Shown here one piece after another: positions 1-11,720 of a DNA stretch of 64,000 bases; the stretch's first letter is position 1, and each line of letters opens with the position of its first letter. The stretch is from Phycomyces blakesleeanus NRRL 1555(-) (taxonomy: Eukaryota; Mucoromycota; Mucoromycetes; Mucorales; Phycomycetaceae). The position numbers and the translations under genes were made by a program. A model generated the notes under the pieces. That model did no database searches and had not been told where the DNA came from. It was given only the letters and a program-made list of their open reading frames with translations. The stretch is from NCBI RefSeq assembly GCF_001638985.1, contig NW_017265153.1, positions 1 through 64,000 of the forward strand, in the 5' to 3' direction.

Positions 1-400
1 GTACAAGAATGAAATCAAATTAGGATCAGGTATGCGGTTATTTCATGTGTAAAAGTAAAACCAAATCTGGATTAAAATAAAAAAAACCCCCCAAATCGGG
101 ATTATATATAAAATTATATTGCTGGCAATAAAATAATCTAATTGGGACACGATGTAAAGTTATTTCTGGTGCAATAGTAAAGCCAAATTGGGATTATATA
201 TAAAATCATATCGAATGCAAGAATAAAATCAAATAGAATCAGAAATACAGTAATTCTGGGTGCAATAATAAAACCAAATTGGGATTATATATAAAATCAT
301 ATCGTGTGCAAGAGCAAAAGCAAATAGAATCAAAAATAAAATCATTCTGGGTGCAATAATAAAACCAAATTGGTATCATATATAAAATCCCACAAATCCA
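1..400. repeat. ~91-bp degenerate tandem repeat
   Basis: An AT-rich unit containing a CCAAAT(T/C)GGGATTATAT core begins near 91, 183, 274 and 365, a period of about 91 bp, with a more diverged copy before 91. Between cores each unit carries a variant of GTGCAATAATAAAACC. No coding potential is seen. The array may extend left of the window. Confidence 0.75.
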
Positions 401-928
401 AACTATGGACTACCAAACAATATATAACTTCATATGTGTTTATAAATATATGGATCTATATTGTAATAATCACTAGATTTATTTTATTTGGATCTTGAAA
501 AGATATAAAACTGTTTAGATCCATAATCACTATTCTATAATCGCATACAACAATTTCTTATTACAAAATACCAAACACTCTGTACTCAAAAACTAAGAAT
601 CCTATAGAACAATATTAGCAAGCTACTTGAAAATAGACTGTGAACACAAACCAAAAGCTGCTCTAGAACTATATATATTGCCATTGTATTTTGGGTGCAA
701 TACTATATATATACTCTTATTCAACACCCACGGATCCACCCACATATTATAAGTTACTATAGTTTTTTATATATATTATTGTTAATTTATAATAGGCATG
801 CTGTCATATATATATATATACTCCTATTCAACATACACACAAACACACATACACTCATACACATCAAAACTTACTATAGAACTAAGCATGACCGATTGAA
901 AATGAGACTGTCAAGCATACAGTGGTTT
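401..928. other. AT-rich spacer, no gene seen
   Basis: AT-rich DNA with short TA-rich runs (for example near 702-716 and 808-820) and a CACACA-rich patch near 834-860. The short open frames lack codon structure or recognisable motifs. Confidence 0.6.
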
Positions 929-1176
929 CAAAACCGTCTGGTCCGCACCCAATAGTCTCCAAAACCGTCTGGTCCGCACCCAATAGTCCCAAAACCGTCT
1001 GGTCCGCACCCAATAGTCTCCAAAACCGTCTGGTCCGCACCCAATAGTCTCCAAAACCGTCTGGTCCGCACCCAATAGTCTCCAAAACCGTCTGGTCCGC
1101 ACCCAATAGTCTCCAAAACCGTCTGGTCCGCATCCAATAGTCCCAAAACCGTCTGGTCCGCACCCAATAGTGTCCA
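929..1176. repeat. 30/31-bp minisatellite, 8 copies
   Basis: Eight head-to-tail copies of a unit containing ACCGTCTGGTCCGCACCCAA follow each other with 30- or 31-bp spacing, differing by a T insertion/deletion and one C/T change. The GC content is far above the flanks. The open frames on the minus strand across it (repeating GADQTVL or RTRRFW) follow from the repeat itself, and the mixed 30/31 spacing breaks any single frame, so a coding role is unlikely. Confidence 0.9.
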
Positions 1177-1544
1177 GGCAGAACTGTATACAAAACCAGT
1201 CTTTACTGTGACGCGCCCAAAACAAAAAAAAATCTTTTCAACAACGCCTCGAATAAACTGGTTACGTCCCCTCATTCGGTTTGGGGATCGGCATTCCTCT
1301 ATACATCCCGTCATTCATTTGGCTAATTGCGATTCCTCTATACATCTCGTCATCCTTTTCACGAATCGGCATTCATAGAATATTGCAACTCACAATAGGC
1401 CGAACTCGGAACAATACGAAAAAAGAGCATATTATTTTGTAAAAAAACACCACCCAAACACTCTTTATTTTTTCTTTTCTGCACGCGTTCACTGTATATT
1501 CGACTCTGAAAATAAAACAAGCCCTCATTCAAACCTTCGTATCC

Positions 1545-2735
1545 CTATCAACGCCACAACGCTTTCGAAATCGACGGGAGCAACCACAGCATCGTTTTCT
1601 TTTTTTACCTGGGCCAACACCATTGTCACAACGCTTTCGAAATCGACGGGAACAACCACAGCATCGTTTTCTTTTTTAACCTGAGCCAACACCATTGTCA
1701 CAACGCTTTCGAAATCGACGGGAGCAACCACAGCATCGTTTTCTTTTTTAACCTGAGCCAACACCATTGTCACAACGCTTTCGAAATCGACGGGAACAAC
1801 CACAGCATCGTTTTCTTTTTTAACCTGAGCCAACACCATTGTCACAACGCTTTCGAAATCGACGGGAACAACCACAGCATCGTTTTCTTTTTTAACCTGA
1901 GCCAACACCATTGTCACAACGCTTTCGAAATCGACGGGAGCAACCACAGCATCGTTTTCTTTTTTAACCTGAGCCAACACCATTGTCACAACGCTTTCGA
2001 AATCGACGGGAGCAACCACAGCATCGTTTTCTTTTTTTACCTGGGCCAACACCATTGTCACAACGATTTCGAAATCGGCGGGAGAAACCATAGTTGTCTA
2101 TTATCTTTTGACCTGGGCTAAAACCTATATCACGACGCTTTCAAAATCAGTGGGAGCAACCACAGTTGTCTATTATCTTTTTACCTGCACCAACACCAAC
2201 GCCACAACGCTTTCAAAATCGGCGGGAGCAACCACACTATCGTTTTCTTTTTTAATCTGGGTCAACTCCATTATTACAACGCTTTCGAAATCGGCGGAAG
2301 CAACCATAGTTTTCGATTTACTTTTGACCTGTACCAACACCATTGTCACAACGCTTTCGAAATTGGCGGGGGCAACCATAGTTGTCTATTATCTTTTGAC
2401 CTGGGCCAAAACCAACGTCACAACGCTTTCGAAATCGGCGGGGGCAACCATAGTTTTCTATTTACTTTTGACCTGGACCAAAACCAACGTCACAACGCTT
2501 TCAAAATTGGCGGTAGCAACCATAGTTGTCTATTATCTTTTGACCTGGGCCAAAACCAACGTCACAACGCTTTCGAAATTGGCGGTAGCAACCATAGTTG
2601 TCTATTATCTTTTGACCTGGGCCAAAACCAACGTCACAATGCTTTCAAAATCGGCGGTGGCAACCACAATATTGTTTTTCTTTTTTTACCTGTGCCAAAC
2701 CCAACGTCACAACGCTTTCAAAATCGGCACAAATA
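1545..2735. repeat. 72-bp minisatellite, about 17 copies
   Basis: About 17 copies of a 72-bp unit, each with a core like CACAACGCTTTCGAAATCG followed by a GGAGCAACCA block and a pyrimidine-rich stretch, run from about 1545 to 2735. The first eight copies are nearly identical and give an open minus-strand frame (1525-2091) of a 24-residue repeat (core PVDFESVVTMVLAQ). The later copies are more diverged and are open on the plus strand instead (2108-2860; core SAGATIVVYYLLTW). Because 72 is a multiple of three, long open frames are expected by construction. I treat it as a minisatellite and not as a gene. Confidence 0.85.
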
Positions 2736-2860
2736 CTAATAGCATTCTTTTATTTTATTACCTCTGTAAAATCGAAATCAAAATAATAAAAATTCAGCAC
2801 CCAAAAATCACTCATTATATTTTACTATACTTGTACTGTCATATACCACCATTTTCATAA

Positions 2861-3609
2861 GTACACTTCGTAATTCTATATATTTTGAAATATCTTGTTC
2901 TGGACCAACGTTTCATTACCTAACACAAGTCCCATCGTTTCAATCTCTCTTAATCAGTACACACCATAATTCTCAGCACTACAATATACATATAAATTAT
3001 TTCTTTCGCACCAAAATTCTCAGCACTACAATATACATATAAATTATCTGTTACACATCATACAATATAAAAAATTAAACTATTTCTCATACACTACCCC
3101 CCTCTACTCCACTGCCCCCCGACTTTTAACATAATACAAATATTCTACCACTAAAACATTCTTATTCTTTTTTATAATAAAATTACTATCACACCAAACT
3201 CTTCTTATTCTTGTGCCTTTCACTTTAGTCAAATAAACTCGGTCTCTTTTCTACCCACATACATTAATTATTTTAATGTATTTATTTATATATATATAGT
3301 TCCCGTTTCTTTTAGATAAGTGGCATCTGTCGTCATATTTCAAGATCTTAAATAGCATAAGAGTAATATTTTGTGATACATGTCTGAGTACAAGGTCTGA
3401 GTATAATCGTATATTCTATTATAATTTTCAATTTGGGTTGGCGGACAATTTATTTTGTGTTTATTTTGATATTACAAAAGTATTATATAAAAGCTAAATA
3501 TTTGTATGACTATGTAATTCATTATTAATTTTTTTTGATTTATTTAAATAGGCTAATTTTTATAGTATGAGTACAAACTTTATATTTATAATAGTCTATA
3601 TATATAATA
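2861..3609. other. AT-rich spacer, no gene seen
   Basis: A short direct duplication (CAGCACTACAATATACATAT, near 2978 and 3022) and a C-rich patch near 3100-3120 are the only structures noticed. No supported coding region. Confidence 0.5.
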
Positions 3610-3651
3610 GAGGCTTTGATACATGCTGTAGGCATGTATCCCCAAAGCCTC
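3610..3651. repeat. Near-perfect inverted repeat (hairpin)
   Basis: The left arm GAGGCTTTGATACATGC (3610-3626) is complementary to the right arm (3632-3651) except for three extra bases in the right arm, with a 5-nt loop. It is much more GC-rich than its surroundings. It could be a structured RNA element, the folded centre of a small palindromic repeat, or a terminator-like structure. No function is assigned. Confidence 0.7.
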
Positions 3652-6593
3652 TGAAGGCTATTAATTAGAGTTAATATACGCAGAAGAGCCAATGTTATTT
3701 AGAGACAATAAAAGCATATAAGAAGTATATTTATAAAATGTTAACAACTTTAAACCCGAGCTATTCTTATTAATATATTACTTTGGCTTTTATATGTTTG
3801 ACAGAATTTTATTTTTTTCATTTGACATCTGATATGAGCAATTGAATTAAGCAAAATATAATCAAGTAAGTTACTATAATATAAGTTTATTAGATGTACT
3901 TCATTTTCTAATTATTCTCTTTGAATATTTAATGGTACATATATGTTTTAAGAAGCAAATGTTTACATTTTTTAAATATATTGATTACTCGGAAAGAACT
4001 ATAATTGAAATAAAAGGATAAGTATCAGAATTACATACTAATTTTAATATTTGACATATAGCTACTACACTTGATACATAAGTAGATATAAGTGATTGAA
4101 GTAAAAGAGTTTATTCTAATATTTGACAATAAAATATAAAATAAAATTTGATAGTTTTTGCATTTAAGTATTTAATTTTGACTTTTTAGTGTTTATGAAT
4201 ATAGAATATATAACATCGAGTTCAATAAAAGCAATATATTTTATTTGAAATATAGTTAAATGCTAAGTGAGATTAATAAATAATATAAAATGAATAAATT
4301 GTTTTTGTAAGAGTATTGTTTATTTTTTAAAGAATATCACAGGTACTTATATATAACAATATTTAATATGTGATTAATTATATAAATATGTGTATTTGCG
4401 ATGAAGTATTAACATAGAAATACAATGTGCGTGTGAGTTATAATTATACTGTTTATATTTTGTTAATGTATCTCTTATTACGGTGATATCATCATATAAA
4501 ATTTAATCACTCATGTACATGAAAAATATCTGTGTCAGATAATATAGTAACGTATAGACACCTTTGGCTGAAATAAATAAAAATATATGTTTTATTTCTT
4601 CAAACTTAATTGTAACTACAGTAGTAGTCAATTCGCTTTTACAACATTCATGTATTATAATAACCAATTTATTTAAATTGCATTAATATTGTCTATAATT
4701 TTGATGGAAATAAAATAAATATCAAAGATAATTAAATAAATAAAGTCTATGTACTTACTTATAAAACAAGTATATAAAAATGATTGAATTTAATAAAATA
4801 AAAATAAGAATTATATCATCCTTTTAGCTTTTATTTTCGTTATTACTATTCATTATTTTATTGATCTTTATTATCGGCATATGTTTTTATAATTTATAAA
4901 ATATGACATATTTATAATAGTTTAAATAGAATGTTTTCTAGTTTTCAATAAGTTATGTGTTTTTTTATATATTAATATTTTATTGTTTTGTTTTTCAATA
5001 AATCTTGATATTCCAACATCAACTAAAAATATTAAATTCATAGTTGATAAGATTTTTACTGTTTGTTATATTTCAGTTAAATTTATATCAAAATCTCATA
5101 TAAATCAAGGAAATATATATATTTTATTAAACCTGACAAGATACAGCTGTAATAATAAAGATATATTCTGTTCTCGGTCTATCCTTATTATTCCTGATCA
5201 GGGAGCATATTGCCCCAATTGACATTTCATATCAAATCCGTCCCTGATAAAATGGTGTATGTTCTGTCTTTCAATACTACTCAAATGGAGACTGAAAACA
5301 TCACTTTCCCACTGCAGGAGTAATGGGCGGATTTCCATTTTTGAGCTAATTCACACTCCGAACATTCGATTTAATTAAAAGCCCGCCGCGCCTCTTATCC
5401 CATTCGTTTTTTATCATCTCTAGCTCTTTAACGCACTTGTTTTCAGCAAAAACGAATTACTAGAACGCAAGATAATCAAACATTTGATTGAATTATATAA
5501 AGTACAAGGATATAAATTGGGGTCAATTCAAGCTGCGGTTATAATTTATTTGTTTTTGGTTTTGTGGTACAATGATCTAATATAATATTTTAAGGAATAA
5601 CGTCTGATTTTTTATAATAGTTATGCTGGGAAGGATATAGTATACTGGTATAGCATAGATGTAAGTAGAAATGTGGTAATAAATGTGGGATAGATATACA
5701 TATAAATAATTTTGGGTGGTTGCGGCTATATTTTTTTGAAGGAAGCAATTTTATGTATATAAAATAAATATTTATATCCATAATTATAAATCAGTCTTAT
5801 AACAAATATTATATTTGGAAGGTAGAACCCTGTGTGAAAGCATAGTAAATAGAAAATAATTTGTTGTGCATGTAATGTTAATAAGGTACAAATATACTAC
5901 GTTTAAAAAATGGTATTTATCAACCCTACTATATTTTCTTCCGCTTTGAATAAAAGAGGTACTATTTTATAGATAAAAAAAAAAAGAGCGAAAATTGTGC
6001 ATGGCCATAAAATAAATACGATTCTCACAGACAGTAATGATAGCACTCAAGTGTAATTCTATATTTGGGCACCAGGAATATTTTACATCTGTGCCACGTA
6101 GGGTACTTGAGGGGAGCAGGTGTAACTAGTTACAGGTCTATTATGACGAAAGACGCTCAAGTTTAATAGCGTTTATAGCCGGGTTACTAGCTAGCAAGGG
6201 TTATAATCCCAGTTGGAGGCATGGTAATGAGGGTCAATAAACTGCTGTTAAGAGGAAGTGTTCTCAATACAATAGATCTGCACTCAATAAATTAGTTAGG
6301 GTGCGTCAAATAATATTTATGGCTAGGCGTATATGGATGGAATCAGTTGTCCAGATAATAAAAATAGAAAAATGTTTTTAACGAGGTAAAAGGGTTACTT
6401 TATTATTCTTCGCTAAATTTTCTCTGATAATAGCCTCCTCTGCCAACTTCTCTCTTACTACTCTACACCCCCTTCAGTCTTTTCTCGCCACTTTGTACTT
6501 TCTCCACATTGTGGAGGCCACCAACCACCACGCACGCCCACCGTATTATCTGCTCTCTAGCAGGTAGCGATTTGGCAAACTTTTAAGATATTA
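3652..6593. other. AT-rich gene desert
   Basis: Nearly 3 kb of very AT-rich DNA, densest in A+T from about 3660 to 5130. Composition becomes more balanced from 5150, and a C/T-rich patch lies near 6420-6540, but I find no exon-like series of codons or known motif. A GGGTTATAATCCC sequence near 6200 resembles a tRNA T arm, but no complete cloverleaf can be drawn. Confidence 0.5.
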
Positions 6594-7125
6594 GAGACGT
6601 TTGTGGACTCAGATTTTCAACTTTTTGCACGAGCTCATTGCCTTAGAAAGGAAACCCAATGTTACATACACATCTATATAGAGACACTACTCTAACAAAC
6701 CTTATTCAAATTGGTAGCCTCTAATATTCATTTATTTGCTTTTCTAAACTGACGCTATTTAAACAGCAGAAATATATAGAGAAATGTAACTTTCGAATAT
6801 AAGCTTACAATGGCATAGAAAAAGTATGATTATACATTTTTATACGCAATTTACTCTAATTCTATATCACATATGGCTTGGAGAAAATATATGCAATACA
6901 ATCTCCAGTTACATATAGAATTTACAGCTGTTTTATAGTCAAAGCAACGAAAAGTTTAGTTGAATCAATAGCATACATTATTAGTTGTGATTTTAGTAGT
7001 CGCCTTGTCAAAAATATTATTTAGGTAATGAGCAGTCCTTCTATAGAACCATTTTGAATATTTCAGAAAACCTTTTTTTAGCTAATTCTTGTATAACTCT
7101 ACAAATCTGAGTCCACAAACGTCTC
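6594..7125. mobile_element. TIR element, MITE-like, TA target site
   Basis: Perfect 23-bp terminal inverted repeats, beginning GAGACGTTTGTGGACTC, occupy 6594-6616 and, inverted, 7103-7125. Each end is flanked by TA, consistent with a TA target-site duplication as made by Tc1/mariner-type transposases (known behaviour of that superfamily). The element is about 532 bp, AT-rich and has no open frame that could encode a transposase, so it looks like a non-autonomous MITE. The family is inferred from TIR and target site alone; only one copy is seen in the window. Confidence 0.8.
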
Positions 7126-7550
7126 TATTGTTTCTTTTTTGAAAAAGATTTACTTCTAAAAACGGAAGAATAATCTGCTATCGATGGCGATTTTCACTAC
7201 GTAGTCCCACTCCGTGAGCACCTTGATTTTCTCTTTTTATATTGTGACTGAACTTTCGATTTTAAATCTCCATTTTTAGAAAAACAACAGTTTTGTAGAA
7301 GTTACTAAAGTTGCTCTAAAATTGTGTTTCTGAACCATTCTCCATTATTATCAATTCTAGACTTCAAAAATAACACACACGCCCAATGTGTCAAGCAAAA
7401 ACAACAACCACTCGGGGCACATCCAGAAGATGTTGTGAGACAATATCAGTCGGGATCTTCTTGTAAGTTAAAATTAAAAAAAATATATGTATAAGGAGAA
7501 TTTGAATTAAATATTTCTTTTCATATAATACAGCTTCAGTTTCAGAAGTG

Positions 7551-10339
7551 ATGTCGGATGGCAATAACATGGAGATTAACTTTAAAGACGATGTTGATGT
7601 CGAGGATCCAGTTGAAGGTATGCATAGTATTTTTATTAAAGTTTACGCTGGTTTATGATATCTAATAATTTTATTCTTTTTTACTCAATAAAACAGCCGG
7701 GGACTTACCTCTTTTTGCTGTTGATTCTGAAAGCGGGGATGAGGATGTTATCGAAGCAGTCGTTTTTGATATTTCTGACGACGAATCTGAAGATGTTATG
7801 GGTTAGTATAGTAAGTACATAAAAACCAGCAAATGCAACATGTATTAATTTTTTTTCAAATAGAAAATTTTTCTTCGTCTGATGTTTCAGCCGATCCCAC
7901 TCATGCTTTCAATGCTTTGTTTGCTGTCTTGTTTATATCCAAATATGTTGTCAATTCCACTGGTACTGTCCTGCTGAATGTTTCCAACGAAGTATTGGCG
8001 CACTTTGGAGAGTCTTTCTGTATTCCCCTCAATATAAACGGTGTGGACTCTATGACCGGTCTCAGCGACGTGACTCGAGGTGTCAAGCGATTTGTGGCAT
8101 GTGTCGATTGTAAAAAAGTATACAAATAGTCTGAGGTTGTTCCAGAGTGCTGTAATTTCGAGAGACTCTCTGGTAGAGGATGTGTAAATGCTCTTTTCTT
8201 TGCAACATCAATAGCCTTGACTATCCACAAAAAGATGTGCACGTACAACTCCATAATCAAAACATTGTCTATCCTTTTGTTGTCGCCTGGGTTCGAAAAC
8301 ATAAGCAACAATTGGCGAAACAGACCACACGTTCCAGGTGTGATGTTTGACATCTACGACGGTGAAAAGTGGAATGGTCCGAAGGACGGTAATGGTTTAC
8401 CATTTGTGAATCATGAGCGCTCCATCATGCTTACCATGAACATCAATTGGTTTCAACCTTTCGATGGGGTTACTTACTCCTGTGGTGCGATATACCTTTG
8501 CATCAACAACTTGTCGAGATCAGAACGGTACAAGAAGGACAATGTTGTTTTCGTTGGTCTCATTCCAGGGCCCAAGGAAGCAAAGACGAGTGAGATCAAT
8601 CACTACCTCCGTCCCCTCGTCGCGGAACTCACCCAGTTGTATGACAGTGTGGTGATTCCTACAGCACAGTGCCCATCTGGTGCTCTTGTCCGTGCTGCCC
8701 TTCTTCTTGTTGTCTGCGACATTCCTGCTGCCCGTAAGACTTGTGGGTTTACCTCGCACTCAAGCACATGTGCATGAAATAAGTGCAACCGACAGTTCCC
8801 TCGCCTTCCAGACTCCAATGCTGTAGGCTACTCTGGGTTCGTGTTTTCTGAGTGGGTTCCTCGCACTGATGCTGAAAACCGCCGTGATGCAGAGTTGTGG
8901 AGAATAGCCAGTAGTGACGCACAGGGAAAGAGATTGGAGAGGTAGAACGGTTCCAATGGTCAGAATTGCATGACCTGGTTTACTTTAACCTCGTCGAGTG
9001 CACTGTCATCGATCCGATGCACAACCTGTACCTCGGAACAGCAAAGAGGATAAGGGAGAAATGGAAATCTTCAGGTCTCATCACAGATACACACTTGGCC
9101 GAAATGCAGTTGGATGCTGACAATCTTGTACTACCAGAGGACTACACACCATTAGGGACAAAGATCGGGCGTGGCTTCCCATTCATGAAGGCCGATGAGT
9201 GGAAGTCTTGGTGCTTGGTGTACTCTCCTGTTCTCCTGCGTGGTCGTCTGCCTGAAGCTCATATCGGTAACTGGACAACGTTCGTCAATGCATGCCAGTA
9301 CCTCTCAATGCCAAGCATATCCGTGGCTCACCTTGATGAAGCCCATCAATCTTTGGAGGCTTTCTGCAGAGAGTGCGAGAAGTTGTATAAAGCCCCATTC
9401 CTTTCACCAAACATGCATCTCCATCTTCATCTGCGAGAGACTGTACTGAACTTTGGCCCGGTTTATGGCTATTGGCTTTTTAGTTTCGAAAGATGCAATG
9501 GTATCTTGAAAAACTATGCGACAAATAGAAAAGACGGGTTTGAGGGAACCTATATGAAGAAGTATCTTGAAGAAGCATACCAGGGAGATCTTATTCGCCA
9601 AACTTTGCCAATAATTTGACCTGAGCATTCGGCAATCATCCTTGAGCTCACTGCATCTACTGCCAATTCCATAGCCACTTCCACTTCCACTGCCACCTCA
9701 ATCCAATTCGATATCAATGCTTTTCTTGATTCTCCTGAGATCAACTTTGATATCGTCAAGGGAAACGAGCCTTTGCCCCCTTCCGCACTTCCTTTAGCTC
9801 TAAAGGGGGAGATTTCCATGGATGAATCCGAGTATGAGCATTTGTTGGAATACTATCGCGAGACATACGATGATCAAACTCTTGTTCATTATCGTCAGGC
9901 TGGTCATTCCGATAATTTTGTTAGCAATCGGATACAGAAGTTTGAATCAATCAATCTTCTTGGGCAAATCTACAAGAGCAAAACGAAGAATCAGCGTGGA
10001 TCGTTCATGCAAGCCTTGTTTGAGACAAGTGATGGTAGAAGTACCAAGCCATACGCAGACCAGATTCAGTACCTCTTTGTCAATACTGCCGTAAACTCGT
10101 TTGCTGGTCATGCGAGCCAGCATGTATTTGCACATGTATGATGGTGCAAGGAGATTTTACTTCACCCCAGAGCAGGAGAAGGAGTTGAGGTTAATGAGGT
10201 GGGATTCGAAGATGACAGCATGAACAGCATTCTTCCAGTGCACAGAATCTGCTATCCAGTTGCAGTAGGCGAGTACCTTGGTTTAGGAGGCGAAGTTTAG
10301 ATGCGTGTTGTTCCTTTGCCGCGAAAAATATATCTTTAG
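7551..10339 (+). pseudogene. CACTA/Tnp2-type transposase, decayed
   Basis: This resembles the transposase-domain proteins of fungal CACTA (EnSpm/Plavaka-like) elements. A plausible structure starts at ATG 7551 (MSDGNNMEI), with introns at 7618-7696 and 7802-7863. The protein continues with an N-terminal region (FNALFAVLFISKY), a cysteine pair region (VACVDCKKVY), the block WFQPFDGVTYSCGAIYL with INHYLRPLV, the block DIPAARKTCGFTSHSST, the hallmark VIDPMHNLYLGTAKR near 9008, and a C-terminal end PLPRKIYL. It is broken by in-frame stops at 8127, 8775, 9617, 10139 and 10298 and by a frameshift near 8943, where the reading frame moves before WSELHDLVYF. The rest of the protein is well preserved, so inactivation looks fairly recent. 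No matching CACTA terminal repeats were found. Confidence 0.85.
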
Positions 10340-10499
10340 ATTTAAATACAAAAATAAAACATATGCAAAAGATATATTAATTAATATAGGCTAATTTATA
10401 TATAAATACAAGTTTTTTTTATTTTTTTGGTATTTGGTATGCTATACATCATGCTAATTCATAAACATAAACAAGTAGAAAATGACTCTAAAATAGGGA

Positions 10500-11720
10500 G
10501 CACGAAAAAAGATGTATTTATTTAGAAAAACACCATTCTGACAATGTGACTGCCAAATTCTGGGGCATACTCGTTTCCTTCTCATCAGGGATGCGCTTTA
10601 ACAAGCTCTTTGCATTTTTCTTCAAACGCTTGACAGTAAAGCTATCAACAGCAGTGATAAACTCCTGGACCTATTTTCGAAAATAAGAAGTATTGATAAA
10701 CTATTATTATTTTCTTTAAACAAGTAGACCAGTGTTTATCATTATCTCATCGGCTCTCTAGCTGGGACTATATGCTCACACTTTATTATCTATGTTCGAC
10801 TCATCATCAGACATCACATCAACAGAAAGAATGTTTCTGCACTCAGGTCGTTTCATAATTACGTGGATAGCGTCTATGTACTTTTTTTAGATGGTGATAC
10901 GGCGGTTAAGAAGACACCAACAAATATTATATTAAAACATTAAATAAGTAGTAAATTAATTTTATTTTTAAGCTTACAGCTTTCTTCCTGCTGTATTCCG
11001 AGCCATAATATTCTTTGATGAGGCCTGGAAGTCTTGAATTTGGGTTTGCTAGTGATTTTTTACTATTTTCATACTGGGACTTTTAGGCACGGGCTTACAA
11101 CATTTGTAAATTCTGAAGTATTTGACGATAGCTAGCGCAAGTGACTTAATATACTCATCGCCAAAGGTACCAGTAATCGACCACTCTGGTCTGGCTTTAT
11201 TTTCAGTAAATTCTGATGGATCTCTTCTTTTGAAGTTTTGTTTCTTGATTTAACTGTTGACAGGATGCTATAAAAATGTTATTAGATATATTGACCTGTT
11301 ATATTGTTATAATCTGTCTACATACGGAGATCAGGGGATATATCTATCCAGGGGTGAAATTATCATCCATCAAAAGCGAAAACTATCAGTGCAGAAGAAT
11401 ATACTATGGATTTCTCGCTGACCATTCTATTTTTTATTTCGGGAATTCCAGCCCTGATCTCAAAAACCGACTCCTTCAAGAAAGCATTTTTTTGTTGGAT
11501 AGGTCTATACTACCCTTCAAATGGGCTATTTCCTCCGACGTGGTTTTTAGTTTGGATTCTAACGATTGTATTGTCGCATTATTGGCGATCAACAAGGTAA
11601 GGATGTGCTCAATTGGGCTCACAGTAACCTGAACTTCAGTAGCTGTGATAGAAACACCTGTCAATGCACTATTTCGAGCAACATTGAGGCGTGTGTTAGG
11701 TTTATGGGGACAGGAGGAGT
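10500..11720 (-). pseudogene. Decayed ORF convergent with the transposase
   Basis: Protein-like fragments can be read on the minus strand: a coiled-coil-like piece at 11476-11664 (IQSLESKLKTTSEEIAHLKG), a basic piece around 11040-11225 (KARPEWSITGTFGDEYIKSL), an acidic one around 10800-10910 (ECRNILSVDVMSDDESN), and EFITAVDSFTVKRLKKNA around 10600-10680. They lie in different frames separated by stops or possible introns. The order and position, tail-to-tail with the transposase pseudogene, suggest the accessory ORF of the same element. Family assignment is inference; I recall similar uncharacterised transposon-linked proteins in Mucorales but cannot confirm it. Confidence 0.5.

Noticed and set aside
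882..1314. Minus-strand open frames of 103-128 codons over the 30/31-bp array
   Set aside because: They arise from the repeat and change frame with each 30-to-31 spacing change; three overlapping versions exist and none has a sensible start or context.
6120..6240. Possible tRNA or SINE (GGGTTATAATCCC like a T arm)
   Set aside because: No acceptor stem, D arm or anticodon arm could be drawn around it.
7195..7215. CACTACGTAGTCCC as the left terminus of the CACTA element
   Set aside because: No matching inverted copy was found to the right of the transposase or its partner ORF.
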